From NCBI RefSeq assembly GCF_963675985.1, contig NZ_OY780958.1:3472001-3536000 (forward strand): a stretch of 64,000 nt of DNA, written 5' to 3'. This document shows positions 26,224-35,287 of the stretch, piece by piece (position 1 is the stretch's first letter; every line of letters begins with the position of its first letter). Origin of the DNA: an uncultured Roseibium sp. (GTDB lineage Bacteria > Pseudomonadota > Alphaproteobacteria > Rhizobiales > Stappiaceae). The translations under genes and the position numbers were made by a program. Below the pieces are notes generated by a model. The model made no database searches and was not told the DNA's origin. It saw only the letters and a list, made by a program, of their open reading frames with translations.

Positions 26224-26997
26224 GTGTTAAATGCCGTTCTCAGCAGCAAATCCGGACGTCTTCATCCTGACGACGATCAAGGGGTGCGATGGCGTGATTT
26301 GTTTCGCGGTAGTGAAGACCTCCTAACCGCTACCGTATTTGAAAGACTATCTTATCTCCGAGCTGAAAGGGTTTGGTCGCTTCTTGCATATGCATCGGCA
26401 GGACAATTGCCGAGTTATAAGATTGCGGTGATACATGACATTGAGTTTTGGCCAATGTGGAGTTCTTCAGACCGACGTCGTGGCGTTGAGCCGGACGTAT
26501 TCATTTCACTGGATCTCGGAGATCCCGCCAAAAGAGTTCACATAATAATTGAGGCTAAATATGGAGGCAAACAAACATATACGCAGTGGCGAGATGAATT
26601 ACTGGCTTGGAAAGAAAATTATATTGATGATGAAATCAAAGCACCTGAACTGATCATTTTACTAGCAATAGGCGGATCCACAGAAATAAATAACAAGATT
26701 AAATTAAAAGAATATATTTGCGAATTCGCAAAAAATGAATTCGAAATTTCATCAGATTTCATCATCGCGCAAATTGAATGGAGAGATATTGCCAGGTCTT
26801 GCTCATTCTCTCAAGCAGAAAACCTTCACGAACAACGTCTTTTATCAGACCTCAAAAAAGGTTTAGAATTGCATGGATATTATCATCGAGAATTGCCAAG
26901 TCAGATGGAGAAAATTGCAACAGATCTAGATTTTGAGAATTCCCTGGATCTACTTCGGAAAAGCAACGAAAATATTGCGAGATCTTTAATTATATGA
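26224..26997 (+). CDS. uncharacterised PD-(D/E)XK-type nuclease-like protein
   Basis: This 257-residue protein is encoded in DNA clearly richer in A and T than its neighbours (codons such as ATA, AAA and TTA are frequent), a sign of transfer. I do not recognise the family. The pattern fits a restriction-like core: an N-terminal helix with Glu40 (ATVFERLSYL), Glu89-Pro90-Asp91 (GVEPDVFISLD), and 18 residues later IIIEAKYGGKQT with Glu110 and Lys112 plus Gln118. The second half is helical and charged. The start could be GTG 26224 as given, 6 bases after GGAG. Its TGA overlaps the next ATG (ATGA), so both are translated together. DNA cleavage or defence is an inference only. Confidence 0.75.
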   Translation: MLNAVLSSKSGRLHPDDDQGVRWRDLFRGSEDLLTATVFERLSYLRAERVWSLLAYASAGQLPSYKIAVIHDIEFWPMWSSSDRRRGVEPDVFISLDLGDPAKRVHIIIEAKYGGKQTYTQWRDELLAWKENYIDDEIKAPELIILLAIGGSTEINNKIKLKEYICEFAKNEFEISSDFIIAQIEWRDIARSCSFSQAENLHEQRLLSDLKKGLELHGYYHRELPSQMEKIATDLDFENSLDLLRKSNENIARSLII

Positions 26998-27653
26998 CTG
27001 AAATATCATACGATGATCTCTTTGAGAATGTAAGAAAATCTTGGAGAATTGTCGCTTCATACCAGCAGCGCATTTTTTATTTACTAGATGAAATCGAGTC
27101 GGGGTTTCCTGAACTTACATTCCGCTATTGGGAGCCGAACCACCACGATAGGCCTGGGAGGGGCACCAGCAAGCCGACAGATCGATGGTCATGGGACTTA
27201 CTTCCATTCTATAGTATTAATTATTGGCTCACGCCACCTGAGAAAGATTTAAAAAGTCAATTGAAGGCAGGTGATTGGTTCTTGGTGTTTTGGATCGAGG
27301 CTGACTCTAGCTTCTATTTCAGTAAAGCAACCGAGTCCAAATCGTTTAACGGACCAGATCCGAGCATGATGCCACCTACAAATGAAACCGATAGCCTGCT
27401 TTGGCTTTATGCTTATAGAGTCGTCGGTGCAAATGAGGACAATTGTACTTTGCGCGACGCATGGGGTGCTGACGACACTGACGAAATTACTGATGAGTGG
27501 CACCTCATTGCCGAAACAAACGTAGAGCGTTTTCTTTGGAGGGAAAAATTGAGTGACCTGTTCGCTGAGGAAGAAGCTACCCAAAGATTTATTCTGAAGG
27601 CTCGAACCGAATTGATCAAAAGAGGTACTAAATTAGAAGAAAGGCAATCATGA
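26994..27653 (+). CDS. uncharacterised partner protein of the nuclease-like gene
   Basis: This 219-residue soluble protein has no recognised domain. It is rich in aromatic residues in its central part (RWSWDLLPFYSINYWLTPP, GDWFLVFWIEADSSFYFSK, LLWLYAYRVV), which suggests a compact beta-rich fold, followed by an acidic segment (ADDTDEITDEWHL) and a charged helical end. It overlaps the preceding gene by four bases (ATGA) and shares its AT-rich codon use, so the two most likely arrived together and work together. It may be an inhibitor, a specificity subunit or a sensor for the nuclease-like protein; the sequence does not decide. Confidence 0.7.
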   Translation: MTEISYDDLFENVRKSWRIVASYQQRIFYLLDEIESGFPELTFRYWEPNHHDRPGRGTSKPTDRWSWDLLPFYSINYWLTPPEKDLKSQLKAGDWFLVFWIEADSSFYFSKATESKSFNGPDPSMMPPTNETDSLLWLYAYRVVGANEDNCTLRDAWGADDTDEITDEWHLIAETNVERFLWREKLSDLFAEEEATQRFILKARTELIKRGTKLEERQS

Positions 27654-28159
27654 CGTTCTATGCGTGGTAGAATGCACCTTCGGATGGTTCGACCGATGCT
27701 CAGGCCAGCAAAGAACCGTGAAAAATCCGTCGAAAACATCATTGCATGAATCAACATCGCAAGCATCGGAATCATGACCCGTATACTCTCAATATATTGT
27801 ATTGACTGTTGAAATTTTAGAGCCGTTGACTGTTTGAGGGTTTGCGGAATCCACGCGGAACAGGAAAGTATCGGTGTAGTAGCACCTCCTTTCCCTCTCT
27901 TCCGGACGCCAGATCTCACCGGATGCTCCAGCCCGCCAGGTTCCAATTTGAACCAGCCTGCCCCGCTTTTCCAAAACAGCCTCCGCCGGTCCGTTATTCA
28001 CCGCTGGTGCGCTTGACCTTTTTTGGCGGAGACGGCAGTTTCCTGCGCGCATTGATCCAACGCGCGCAGGACATCACGGCGTGGAACGTTGGACACATTT
28101 CCAATGACGAGGGTAACCGGGGGCGAAGCCGGTTCTGCCCGGCCACGAAGGTACCCTGA
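27654..28159. other. right flank of the accessory island, no gene seen
   Basis: These 506 bases hold no supported gene or tRNA. The first ~180 bases are AT-rich like the island, and the composition returns to normal after about 27860. A short inverted repeat, GGTTC-N6-GAACC, lies near 27940. A strong hairpin (28042-28070) and the leader of ribF fill the rest. Confidence 0.5.
28042..28070 (+). promoter_or_regulatory. strong hairpin upstream of ribF
   Basis: CCTGCGCGC and GCGCGCAGG form a perfect nine-base stem with an eleven-base loop, 90 bases before the ribF start. No T-run follows. It does not resemble the FMN riboswitch that I know. The role is unknown. Confidence 0.4.
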
Positions 28160-29158
28160 ATGCCCGTTTCCACCCCGGCTGAATTTTCGGTTATATCCGG
28201 TCTCGACGCCTTTCCAGACCATTTGAGGGGCGGCGTGGTTGCCATCGGCAATTTCGACGGGGTTCACCGCGGGCATCGGGCTGTTCTGGACGCCGCTCTT
28301 GCCGAAGGGCGCAAGGACGGAGTTCCCGTCTTCGCCATGACCTTCGAGCCGCATCCGCGAACGGTCTTCAATCCGGACAAGCCTGTCTTCCGTCTCACGC
28401 CCCGCGACCAGAAGGCTGATATCCTGAAAGCCTGCGGTCTGGACGGTGTTCTGGTGCTGCCGTTCACCCGAGACTTCGCCGGGATCGAAGCGTCAGACTT
28501 TGTCGGTAACATCCTGATCGACCGGCTCGGGATCAGCTACGCCGTGACCGGCTATGATTTCCATTTCGGCAGAGCCAGGGCCGGAACTCCGGACTTTTTG
28601 AGGGCATCGGGCGAGAAGCACGGTTTCGGCGTGACCATCGTTCAGGCCGAACAGGACGAAGCGGAAGAGACCATTTCGTCAACGCGGATCAGGGAGTGCC
28701 TGGCAAACGGCGAGTTGGCCCTGGCAAACGGCCTGCTCGGTTACCGCTGGTTCGTGGATGCGGACGTCCGCCATGGCGACAAGCGGGGCCGGGATCTGGG
28801 CTATCCGACGGCCAACCTGCAACTTGATCCCGATTGCCCGCTCAAGCACGGTATCTATGCGGTCAGGGTCAGAACACCGAAAGGCGTTTTTGACGGTGTG
28901 GCGAATTACGGACGGCGTCCGACCTTCGACGATGGCGCGCCGCTGCTGGAAGTTTTCCTGTTCGATTTCACGGGCGATCTTTATGGCGAAACGCTGCGGG
29001 TTCACCTCGTTTCCTTCCTGCGGAGCGAGGAGAAATTCGATTCCGCCGACGCGCTGATCGCCCAGATGGACCGGGACAGCGCGGAGGCACGCGCCGCCCT
29101 CGCCTCGCTGCAGCCGATCTCGCCAGTCGACCTGACGCTGTTCGAGTTCGACAGATGA
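28160..29158 (+). CDS. ribF: bifunctional riboflavin kinase / FAD synthetase
   Basis: RibF phosphorylates riboflavin to FMN and adenylates it to FAD. The 332 residues have the nucleotidyltransferase domain first (GNFDGVHRGHRAVL, the family GxFDGxHxGH motif; later ISSTRIRECLANGE) and the kinase domain last (HGDKRGRDLGYPTANL, GVANYGRRPTF, LEVFLFDF). The length is typical. ATG 28160 is preferred. The downstream permease start overlaps its stop by four bases (ATGA). Confidence 0.96.
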   Translation: MPVSTPAEFSVISGLDAFPDHLRGGVVAIGNFDGVHRGHRAVLDAALAEGRKDGVPVFAMTFEPHPRTVFNPDKPVFRLTPRDQKADILKACGLDGVLVLPFTRDFAGIEASDFVGNILIDRLGISYAVTGYDFHFGRARAGTPDFLRASGEKHGFGVTIVQAEQDEAEETISSTRIRECLANGELALANGLLGYRWFVDADVRHGDKRGRDLGYPTANLQLDPDCPLKHGIYAVRVRTPKGVFDGVANYGRRPTFDDGAPLLEVFLFDFTGDLYGETLRVHLVSFLRSEEKFDSADALIAQMDRDSAEARAALASLQPISPVDLTLFEFDR

Positions 29159-30102
29159 CGGCCCCGGCGAGCGCATCCGGCTCCAGCCAGGATAACAATC
29201 TCGTCGCTCTTTCGCTGATGTCCGCCGCCATGATGATCGTGCCGGTCATGGACGTCATCGCAAAATACCTGTCTTTGTCCCTTCCCCCGCTGGAAGTCTC
29301 CTTCGGCCGGTTCGTATTCCAGCTCCTGATTTCGCTCGCAGCCGCCCTCCTGACCTGGAACCTGAAAGGCCTGCGCAGCAAGCGGCCCGCGGTCAATTAC
29401 CTGCGCGGCGTCCTGTTGGCGGCCGCCGTGCTCTGCTTCTTCACCGCCGTCAAATACATGCCGGTCGCGACCGCGATCTCGATCTTCTTCGTGGAGCCGA
29501 TGGTTCTCACGATCCTTGCCGCCCTGATCCTGAAGGAAAAGGTCGGCCCGCGCCGGATCGCAGCCATTCTCACGGGTCTTGCCGGAGCGCTGATCATCCT
29601 TCGGCCGAGCTTCCTGGAAATCGGCCCGGCGAGCCTGCTGCCGCTGCTGACGGCGACCTTCTTTGCAAGCTATCTCCTGCTCAACCGGCTTTACGCGGGA
29701 TCGGACGGGCTTCTGGCCATCCAGTTCGGCGCAGGTCTCTCGGGAAGCATCGTTCTGGGCGTCGCGCTGCTGGTCGGCACGCTCCTGGGCCGGCCGGACT
29801 ATGCGTTCGTGCCTCCGGATTTTCCCCAATACGGGTTCCTGTTTGCCATCGGCGCGATTTCCTTTGTCGGCCACGGTCTGGTGGTCTCCGCCTTCCAGCG
29901 AGGCGAAGCAGCCCTGTTGGCACCGTTGCAGTATCTGGAAATCGTCAGCGCGACCTTGTTCGGCTTTCTGGTGTTCGGCGATTTTCCGGACGGACCGACC
30001 TGGATTGGCATCGCGCTTATCGTCGGCAGCGGTCTTTACATCACCCAACGCGAACGGGCGCTGAACAAGCGAAGAGCAAACGAACCGGCGGCTAAACTGT
30101 AG
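29155..30102 (+). CDS. DMT-superfamily permease (EamA type)
   Basis: This 315-residue inner-membrane protein has ten predicted helices and two EamA repeats. The first repeat contains AALLTWNLKGLRSKRPAVNY and AVKYMPVATAISIFFVEPM with ALILKEKVGPRR, the standard EamA signature. The second ends with PLQYLEIVSATLFGFLVFGDFPDGPTWIGIALI. Substrates of this family (metabolites, amino acids, nucleobase derivatives) cannot be predicted. It is translationally coupled to ribF, so a link with flavins is possible but unproven. Its last eleven bases overlap the 3' end of the convergent gene. Confidence 0.9.
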   Translation: MTAPASASGSSQDNNLVALSLMSAAMMIVPVMDVIAKYLSLSLPPLEVSFGRFVFQLLISLAAALLTWNLKGLRSKRPAVNYLRGVLLAAAVLCFFTAVKYMPVATAISIFFVEPMVLTILAALILKEKVGPRRIAAILTGLAGALIILRPSFLEIGPASLLPLLTATFFASYLLLNRLYAGSDGLLAIQFGAGLSGSIVLGVALLVGTLLGRPDYAFVPPDFPQYGFLFAIGAISFVGHGLVVSAFQRGEAALLAPLQYLEIVSATLFGFLVFGDFPDGPTWIGIALIVGSGLYITQRERALNKRRANEPAAKL

Positions 30103-31366
30103 CCGTTTTCTCGGTCGCCCCCTCTGCGCAACGCCAACCGATCCAGATCGTGATCATCAGCAGGATCGGCCCCAAGAACGGGAAGCCCACCTCGCCTGCG
30201 AAGCGGGTTCCTGCCGCCATCAGCACCACGACAAGAGCAAGTGTCGCATTCCAGGACGGCAGGCTTGCGCTTTGCCCGTGGCGCAGCAGGAAGGCCAGAG
30301 CGACCGCCAGAAGAGCGAGGTCGTAGGACAACGCAAACGGCGTTGCCAGCAGGCCTGCGGCGACAAGAATGATGGCCTTCGCCGCAAACGGAGCGCGGCT
30401 TCGCCAGGACAGCCAGACCGAAACCAAAGCTGCGAACGCGGTCAGGCCCTGGAGGCCGTAGGCCAGTTCGATCGACGCGCCGATTTGTCTTGCGGCGGCG
30501 TAGACCGAAATCATCTTGTGCAGGTCCACCAGGCCGAGGTTGAGGGTTTTCTGTGCAAAGCCGGTCTGAGCGTAAAAGGCCTCCCAGGTTCCGGTACCGA
30601 ATATGAACCAACTGAACGCGGCAAGCAGCACGGTCGTTATCGCCGCAGACACAAACGATCGCCAATACCCCCCCGCAACCAGCGCGAAAGGAATGAGCAC
30701 CCCCAATTGCGGTTTGAAGGTCATCAGGCCGATGAAGACACCGGCCAGGATTTGCCGCTTTTCCGCCAGCATGACCAGCCCGGCACCGAGGAACGCCGCG
30801 GCCAGAAGGGAATTCTGTCCATAGAAGTAGGTGTTGAAGCTGGTCGGCAAAGCCGCGGCCAGAAGAACCCCGTGCCAGTGGCGCATGATCCGGCTGCACG
30901 CCCATCCGGCTGCCAGTGCTGCCGTGATCTGAAAGACCCAGTAGGCGGCAACGCCGCCCAAGAGGCCGAGCGGCAAGAGCATCAGAAGGAATGTCGGCGG
31001 GTAAAAAAATGCGAAATAATGGCCGGCACCAATGTAGACCGCCTGAAGCGCGGCGAAATCCTCGGTTCGGTAAGGCGTTGCCGGCGCTCCGCCGACGGCT
31101 TCGCGGGCGGCGACCCAGAAACTCAGGAAGTCGTTGACGACGGCGGTTCCGCCCGGCGCGGTGAGGATGCCCGGATAGAGGTAGAGGTAGCCGAGGACCA
31201 CGAGATAACCCGCAAGGGCCATGACCCCGGCCGGAACCAGCCGGTCGCGGGTCGCCCAGCGCCCCTGCCTCAATGCCTCGATCATCGTCCCATCCGTTTC
31301 CAAATCCCGCTCCCTGCTTACGTCAGGAGCGTTAAGAAACGATTTGATGCGAGCACGCCGCGCCAT
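30092..31366 (-). CDS. GT87-type (DUF2029) membrane glycosyltransferase
   Basis: This 424-residue protein has about ten to twelve membrane helices. The extracytoplasmic loop near the N-terminus contains VNDFLSFWVAAREAVGG, followed by YRTEDFAAL and FFYPPTFLL. This pattern is typical of GT-C enzymes of family 87, which use polyprenyl-phosphate-linked sugars. FNTYFYGQNSLLAAAF, TFKPQLGVLIP and FALSYDLALLA are further conserved points. Starts at 31366 or 31285 are both possible; the first 27 residues of the longer form are charged. The acceptor is unknown, presumably a cell-envelope glycan or lipid. Confidence 0.82.
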   Translation of the reverse strand: MARRARIKSFLNAPDVSRERDLETDGTMIEALRQGRWATRDRLVPAGVMALAGYLVVLGYLYLYPGILTAPGGTAVVNDFLSFWVAAREAVGGAPATPYRTEDFAALQAVYIGAGHYFAFFYPPTFLLMLLPLGLLGGVAAYWVFQITAALAAGWACSRIMRHWHGVLLAAALPTSFNTYFYGQNSLLAAAFLGAGLVMLAEKRQILAGVFIGLMTFKPQLGVLIPFALVAGGYWRSFVSAAITTVLLAAFSWFIFGTGTWEAFYAQTGFAQKTLNLGLVDLHKMISVYAAARQIGASIELAYGLQGLTAFAALVSVWLSWRSRAPFAAKAIILVAAGLLATPFALSYDLALLAVALAFLLRHGQSASLPSWNATLALVVVLMAAGTRFAGEVGFPFLGPILLMITIWIGWRCAEGATEKTATV

Positions 31367-31653
31367 CGCGCCGGGCAATGCGCGGAATGTCTTTATTCAT
31401 CGTCAAAGTGCTGCTATGTCGTGCCCATGCCCAGCTCGCATTTCGTATTCATAAGAGACTGCACCTTGCTGCAGCACCGTCGAATTACCGGCCCGGCCTT
31501 CGGCTGACGCATCCCTGCGGCGCCTAAGGACCGGGATAAATCTCTCATGGCCGGCATCTTCCGATCGCCGTGCAACCGACAATGACCGTAGCAGCGCGCA
31601 CGGGGCCTTTTCTCAAACCTGCCGTGCGCCTCTCCGACCGGATCCCATACGTG

Positions 31654-34614
31654 ATGACCGAGACTACCGAACGCGACTATTCAGAAACCCTGAACCTGCC
31701 CAAGACCGACTTTCCCATGCGCGCCGGCCTGCCCAAGAAGGAGCCGGAAATCCTGCAGCGCTGGCAGGAGATGAACCTTTACAAGAAACTTCGGGAAGCG
31801 AGCGCTGACCGGAACAAGTTCATCCTCCACGATGGCCCGCCTTATGCAAATGGCAACATCCACATCGGCCATGCGCTGAACAAGACGCTCAAGGACATGG
31901 TCACCCGCTCCATGCAGATGATGGGCTGGGACTCCAACTATGTTCCGGGCTGGGACTGCCACGGCCTGCCGATCGAATGGAAAATCGAGGAACAGTACCG
32001 CGCCAAGGGCAAGAACAAGGACGAGGTTCCGATCAACGAATTCCGCCAGGAATGCCGCGAATTCGCCGAGCATTGGATCGGCGTGCAGCGCGAGGAATTC
32101 AAGCGCCTCGGCATCGAGGGCGATTGGGAGACCCCCTATCTCACCATGCGCTTCGAGAGCGAGGCGGTGATCGCGCAGGAACTGATGAAGTTCGCCATGT
32201 CCGGCCAGCTCTATCGCGGCTCCAAGCCGGTGATGTGGTCCGTGGTCGAGAAGACCGCGCTAGCCGAAGCAGAAATCGAGTACCACGACTACCAGTCGGA
32301 CACGATCTGGGTGAATTTCCCGGTCGTCGAGGCCGGCGGCACCAACGAAGCCGACGCCGACGAACTGCTTGATGCCTCCGTCGTCATCTGGACGACGACC
32401 CCCTGGACGATCCCCGGCAACCGCGCCGTCTGCTTCTCCTCCAGGATCCATTACGGCCTCTACGAGGTCACCCAGGACGATCTGCCGGAGGAGAACTGGG
32501 TCCAGAAAGGCGACAAGCTGATCCTGGCCGATGCGCTCGCCGGCGCGGTCTTCGAACAGTCCCGTGTCGAACGCTACGAACATGTGCGCCCCGTGACGCC
32601 GGCGGAATTGGCCGCGCTGACGCTTGCCCATCCGTTCCGTGATCTGGACCTCGGCGGCTACCAGTTCGACGTGCCGATGCTCGATGGCGATCACGTCACC
32701 GACGATGCCGGCACCGGCTTCGTTCACACAGCCCCGGGCCACGGCGCGGACGACTTCGAGATCTGGATGGCGAATGCTCGTGAGCTGGAAGCGCGCGGCA
32801 TCGACACCGCGATCCCGTTCACCGTCGCCGACGACGGCTTCTATACGAAGGATGCGCCCGGTTTCGAGGGCAACCAGGTGATCACCCACAAGGGTGAGAA
32901 GGGTAAGGCCAACAAGGCCGTGATCGAGGCGCTGAAGGAAAGCGGCGCCCTGATCGGTCTCGGCCGGCTGAAGCACCAGTATCCCCATTCCTGGCGCTCG
33001 AAGAAGCCGATCATCTTCCGCAACACGCCGCAATGGTTCGTCTACATGGACCGCGATCTCGACGGTAAGGACGACACGCTGCGCGCACGCGCGCTGAAAG
33101 CGATCGACAATACCCGCTTCGTGCCCGCATCAGGTCAGAACCGGTTGCGGTCGATGATCGAGAACCGGCCCGACTGGGTACTGTCGCGCCAGCGTGCCTG
33201 GGGCGTGCCGATCACCGTGTTCATCCACAAGGAGACGGCGGAGGTCCTGAAGGACGAGGCGGTCAATGCCCGCATCTACGAAGCCTTCGTCACCGAGGGT
33301 GCCGATGCCTGGTTCGCGGACGGCGCCAAGGAACGCTTCCTGGGCAACGACCACAAGGCCGACGACTGGGACATGGTCACGGACATCCTGGACGTCTGGT
33401 TCGACTCCGGCTCCACCCATGCCTTCTGCCTGGAAAAGCGCGCAGACCTGATGCCGAACCGCAAGGGCCTCGGCGGCGACGATTACGTGCTTTATCTGGA
33501 AGGCTCCGACCAGCATCGCGGCTGGTTCCATTCCTCGCTGCTGGAAGGCTGCGGCACACGGGGCCACGCGCCTTATGACGCGGTCCTGACCCACGGCTTC
33601 ACCATGGCCGAGGACGGACGCAAGATGTCCAAGTCGCTTGGAAACCAGGTGTTCCCGCAGGATATCATCAAGCAGTACGGCGCCGACATCCTGCGTCTGT
33701 GGGTGGCCTCCTCCGATTATGCGGAAGACCAGCGTATTGGTCCGGAGATCATCAAGACCAGCGTCGACAGCTATCGCAAGCTGCGCAACACCCTGCGCTG
33801 GATGCTGGGGTCGCTCGGCCATGCGACCGGAGAAGAGGTCGCTTATGCGGATATGCCGGAGCTGGAGCGGCTGATGCTTCACCGGCTGTCGGAACTCGAC
33901 GCCCTGGTGCGCAAGGCCTATTGGGACTTTGACTACAAGCGCATCTTCCACCACCTGTTCACCTTCATGACGGTGGAACTGTCGGCGTTTTATTTCGACA
34001 TCCGCAAGGATGCGCTTTACTGCGACGCGGCCTCCTCGGTGCGCCGCAAGGCGTCCCTCTACGTGATCGACAAGCTGTTCAACTGCCTGGTGACCTGGAT
34101 GGCGCCGATGCTGCCGTTCACCATGGAAGAGACCTGGACATCGCGCCACGGCGATGAAACTTGCGTCCATCTGGAGCAGTTCCCTGTGGTTCCGTCAGAC
34201 TGGCGCGACGATGCGCTGGCCGCTAAATGGGCCAAGATCCGAACCGTCCGCCGGGTGATCACCGGTGCGCTCGAAGTGGAGCGCCGGGAAAAGCGGATCG
34301 GGTCTTCCCTGGAGGCCCATCCGGTCGTTCATGTGACAGATCCGGACCTCATGGCCGCCCTGGAAGGCAAGGACATGGCCGATATCGCCATCACCAGCCA
34401 GCTAACCCTGAGTGCCGATCCGGCTCCTGCCGGCGCCTTTGCGCTGGACGACACACCGGGTGTTGCGGTCGTTCCCGGCCTTGCCGAGGGGCGGAAATGC
34501 GCCCGTTCGTGGAAGATCCTGCCGGAAGTCGGGTCCGATCCGGACTACCCGGATGTGACGCTTCGCGATGCGGCAGCTCTGCGGGAATGGGATGCAGCGC
34601 ATCAGGCGGCCTGA
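31654..34614 (+). CDS. ileS: isoleucyl-tRNA synthetase
   Basis: IleS charges tRNA-Ile. From ATG 31654 it has 986 residues: the class I HIGH motif in GNIHIGHALNKTLKD, the CP1 editing domain (VIWTTTPWTIPGNRAV, GTGFVHTAPGHGADDFE), KMSKS in EDGRKMSKSLGNQV, DVWFDSGSTHAF, and the anticodon-binding domain. The C-terminal zinc ribbon of some bacterial enzymes is reduced: only one Cys (GRKCARSW) is seen. A longer frame from 31570 lacks a ribosome site. lspA follows 33 bases later, a classical pair. Confidence 0.97.
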   Translation: MTETTERDYSETLNLPKTDFPMRAGLPKKEPEILQRWQEMNLYKKLREASADRNKFILHDGPPYANGNIHIGHALNKTLKDMVTRSMQMMGWDSNYVPGWDCHGLPIEWKIEEQYRAKGKNKDEVPINEFRQECREFAEHWIGVQREEFKRLGIEGDWETPYLTMRFESEAVIAQELMKFAMSGQLYRGSKPVMWSVVEKTALAEAEIEYHDYQSDTIWVNFPVVEAGGTNEADADELLDASVVIWTTTPWTIPGNRAVCFSSRIHYGLYEVTQDDLPEENWVQKGDKLILADALAGAVFEQSRVERYEHVRPVTPAELAALTLAHPFRDLDLGGYQFDVPMLDGDHVTDDAGTGFVHTAPGHGADDFEIWMANARELEARGIDTAIPFTVADDGFYTKDAPGFEGNQVITHKGEKGKANKAVIEALKESGALIGLGRLKHQYPHSWRSKKPIIFRNTPQWFVYMDRDLDGKDDTLRARALKAIDNTRFVPASGQNRLRSMIENRPDWVLSRQRAWGVPITVFIHKETAEVLKDEAVNARIYEAFVTEGADAWFADGAKERFLGNDHKADDWDMVTDILDVWFDSGSTHAFCLEKRADLMPNRKGLGGDDYVLYLEGSDQHRGWFHSSLLEGCGTRGHAPYDAVLTHGFTMAEDGRKMSKSLGNQVFPQDIIKQYGADILRLWVASSDYAEDQRIGPEIIKTSVDSYRKLRNTLRWMLGSLGHATGEEVAYADMPELERLMLHRLSELDALVRKAYWDFDYKRIFHHLFTFMTVELSAFYFDIRKDALYCDAASSVRRKASLYVIDKLFNCLVTWMAPMLPFTMEETWTSRHGDETCVHLEQFPVVPSDWRDDALAAKWAKIRTVRRVITGALEVERREKRIGSSLEAHPVVHVTDPDLMAALEGKDMADIAITSQLTLSADPAPAGAFALDDTPGVAVVPGLAEGRKCARSWKILPEVGSDPDYPDVTLRDAAALREWDAAHQAA

Positions 34615-34647
34615 TCGCGAAACCGGCAAAGGACAGTGGAACCGCCG

Positions 34648-35187
34648 ATGAGAGATGGCGAAACTGCACAGGGCCCCTTGTCCTGGACTGCCCGCTGGCT
34701 CTGGGGGCGGCAGAGCGGTTTCGTTCTCGTCGTCACCTTTGCCGGACTTCTGCTGGACCAGGCGTCGAAGCTGTGGCTTCTCCATGGCTTCGGCCTCGCA
34801 GGACACGGGCCGGTCTCACTGCTTCCGGTTCTGGACCTGACGCTGGTCTGGAACCGGGGCATTTCCTATGGCCTGTTCCAGCAGGACAGCGAGATCGGTC
34901 GCTGGGGTTTGGCGGCAGCGACCCTGATTGCCGCCATCGGCCTGTGGATCTGGTCGGTTCGCGCGGACTATCGTTTCCTGGCCCTGGCGCTCGCCCTGGT
35001 AATCAGCGGCGCGATCGGCAATGGCATCGACCGCCTTCTTTACGGCGCCGTCGTCGACTTCATCCATTTCCATGTCGGCGATTTCTCATGGTACGTCTTT
35101 AACTTCGCCGACGTATGGATCGTTGCCGGAGTTTGCGGACTGCTGTATGACGGATTGAAATCCGGTCCTAATTCAGCCGCAAAATAA
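34648..35187 (+). CDS. lspA: lipoprotein signal peptidase II
   Basis: LspA cleaves the signal peptides of prolipoproteins in the inner membrane. The 179 residues have four helices and both aspartyl-protease motifs: GNGIDRLLYGAVVDF and FNFADVWIVAG, with the catalytic aspartates in DR and AD. DQASKLW and NRGISYG are conserved. Directly downstream lies a lipoprotein gene, likely one of its substrates. GTG 34636 would add four residues; ATG 34648 is chosen. Confidence 0.95.
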   Translation: MRDGETAQGPLSWTARWLWGRQSGFVLVVTFAGLLLDQASKLWLLHGFGLAGHGPVSLLPVLDLTLVWNRGISYGLFQQDSEIGRWGLAAATLIAAIGLWIWSVRADYRFLALALALVISGAIGNGIDRLLYGAVVDFIHFHVGDFSWYVFNFADVWIVAGVCGLLYDGLKSGPNSAAK

Positions 35188-35287
35188 GTCTCTACTGGGC
35201 GGACTGATCAGGAACTCAGGCTGAGTCCGGCTGCGCGCCCGAAGGTATGCGGCGGGAATCGCCTTGACGAAAACTAAGGAGTCTGCG

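Noticed and set aside
27413..27946. Minus-strand frame with a VEPGGLE-like peptide suggestive of a tRNA shadow
   Set aside because: No cloverleaf could be drawn; the GGTTC-N6-GAACC dyad is not a T-loop.
31367..31653. Possible T-box or leader peptide before ileS
   Set aside because: No T-box sequence, specifier hairpin or terminator; T-boxes are also not expected in this group.
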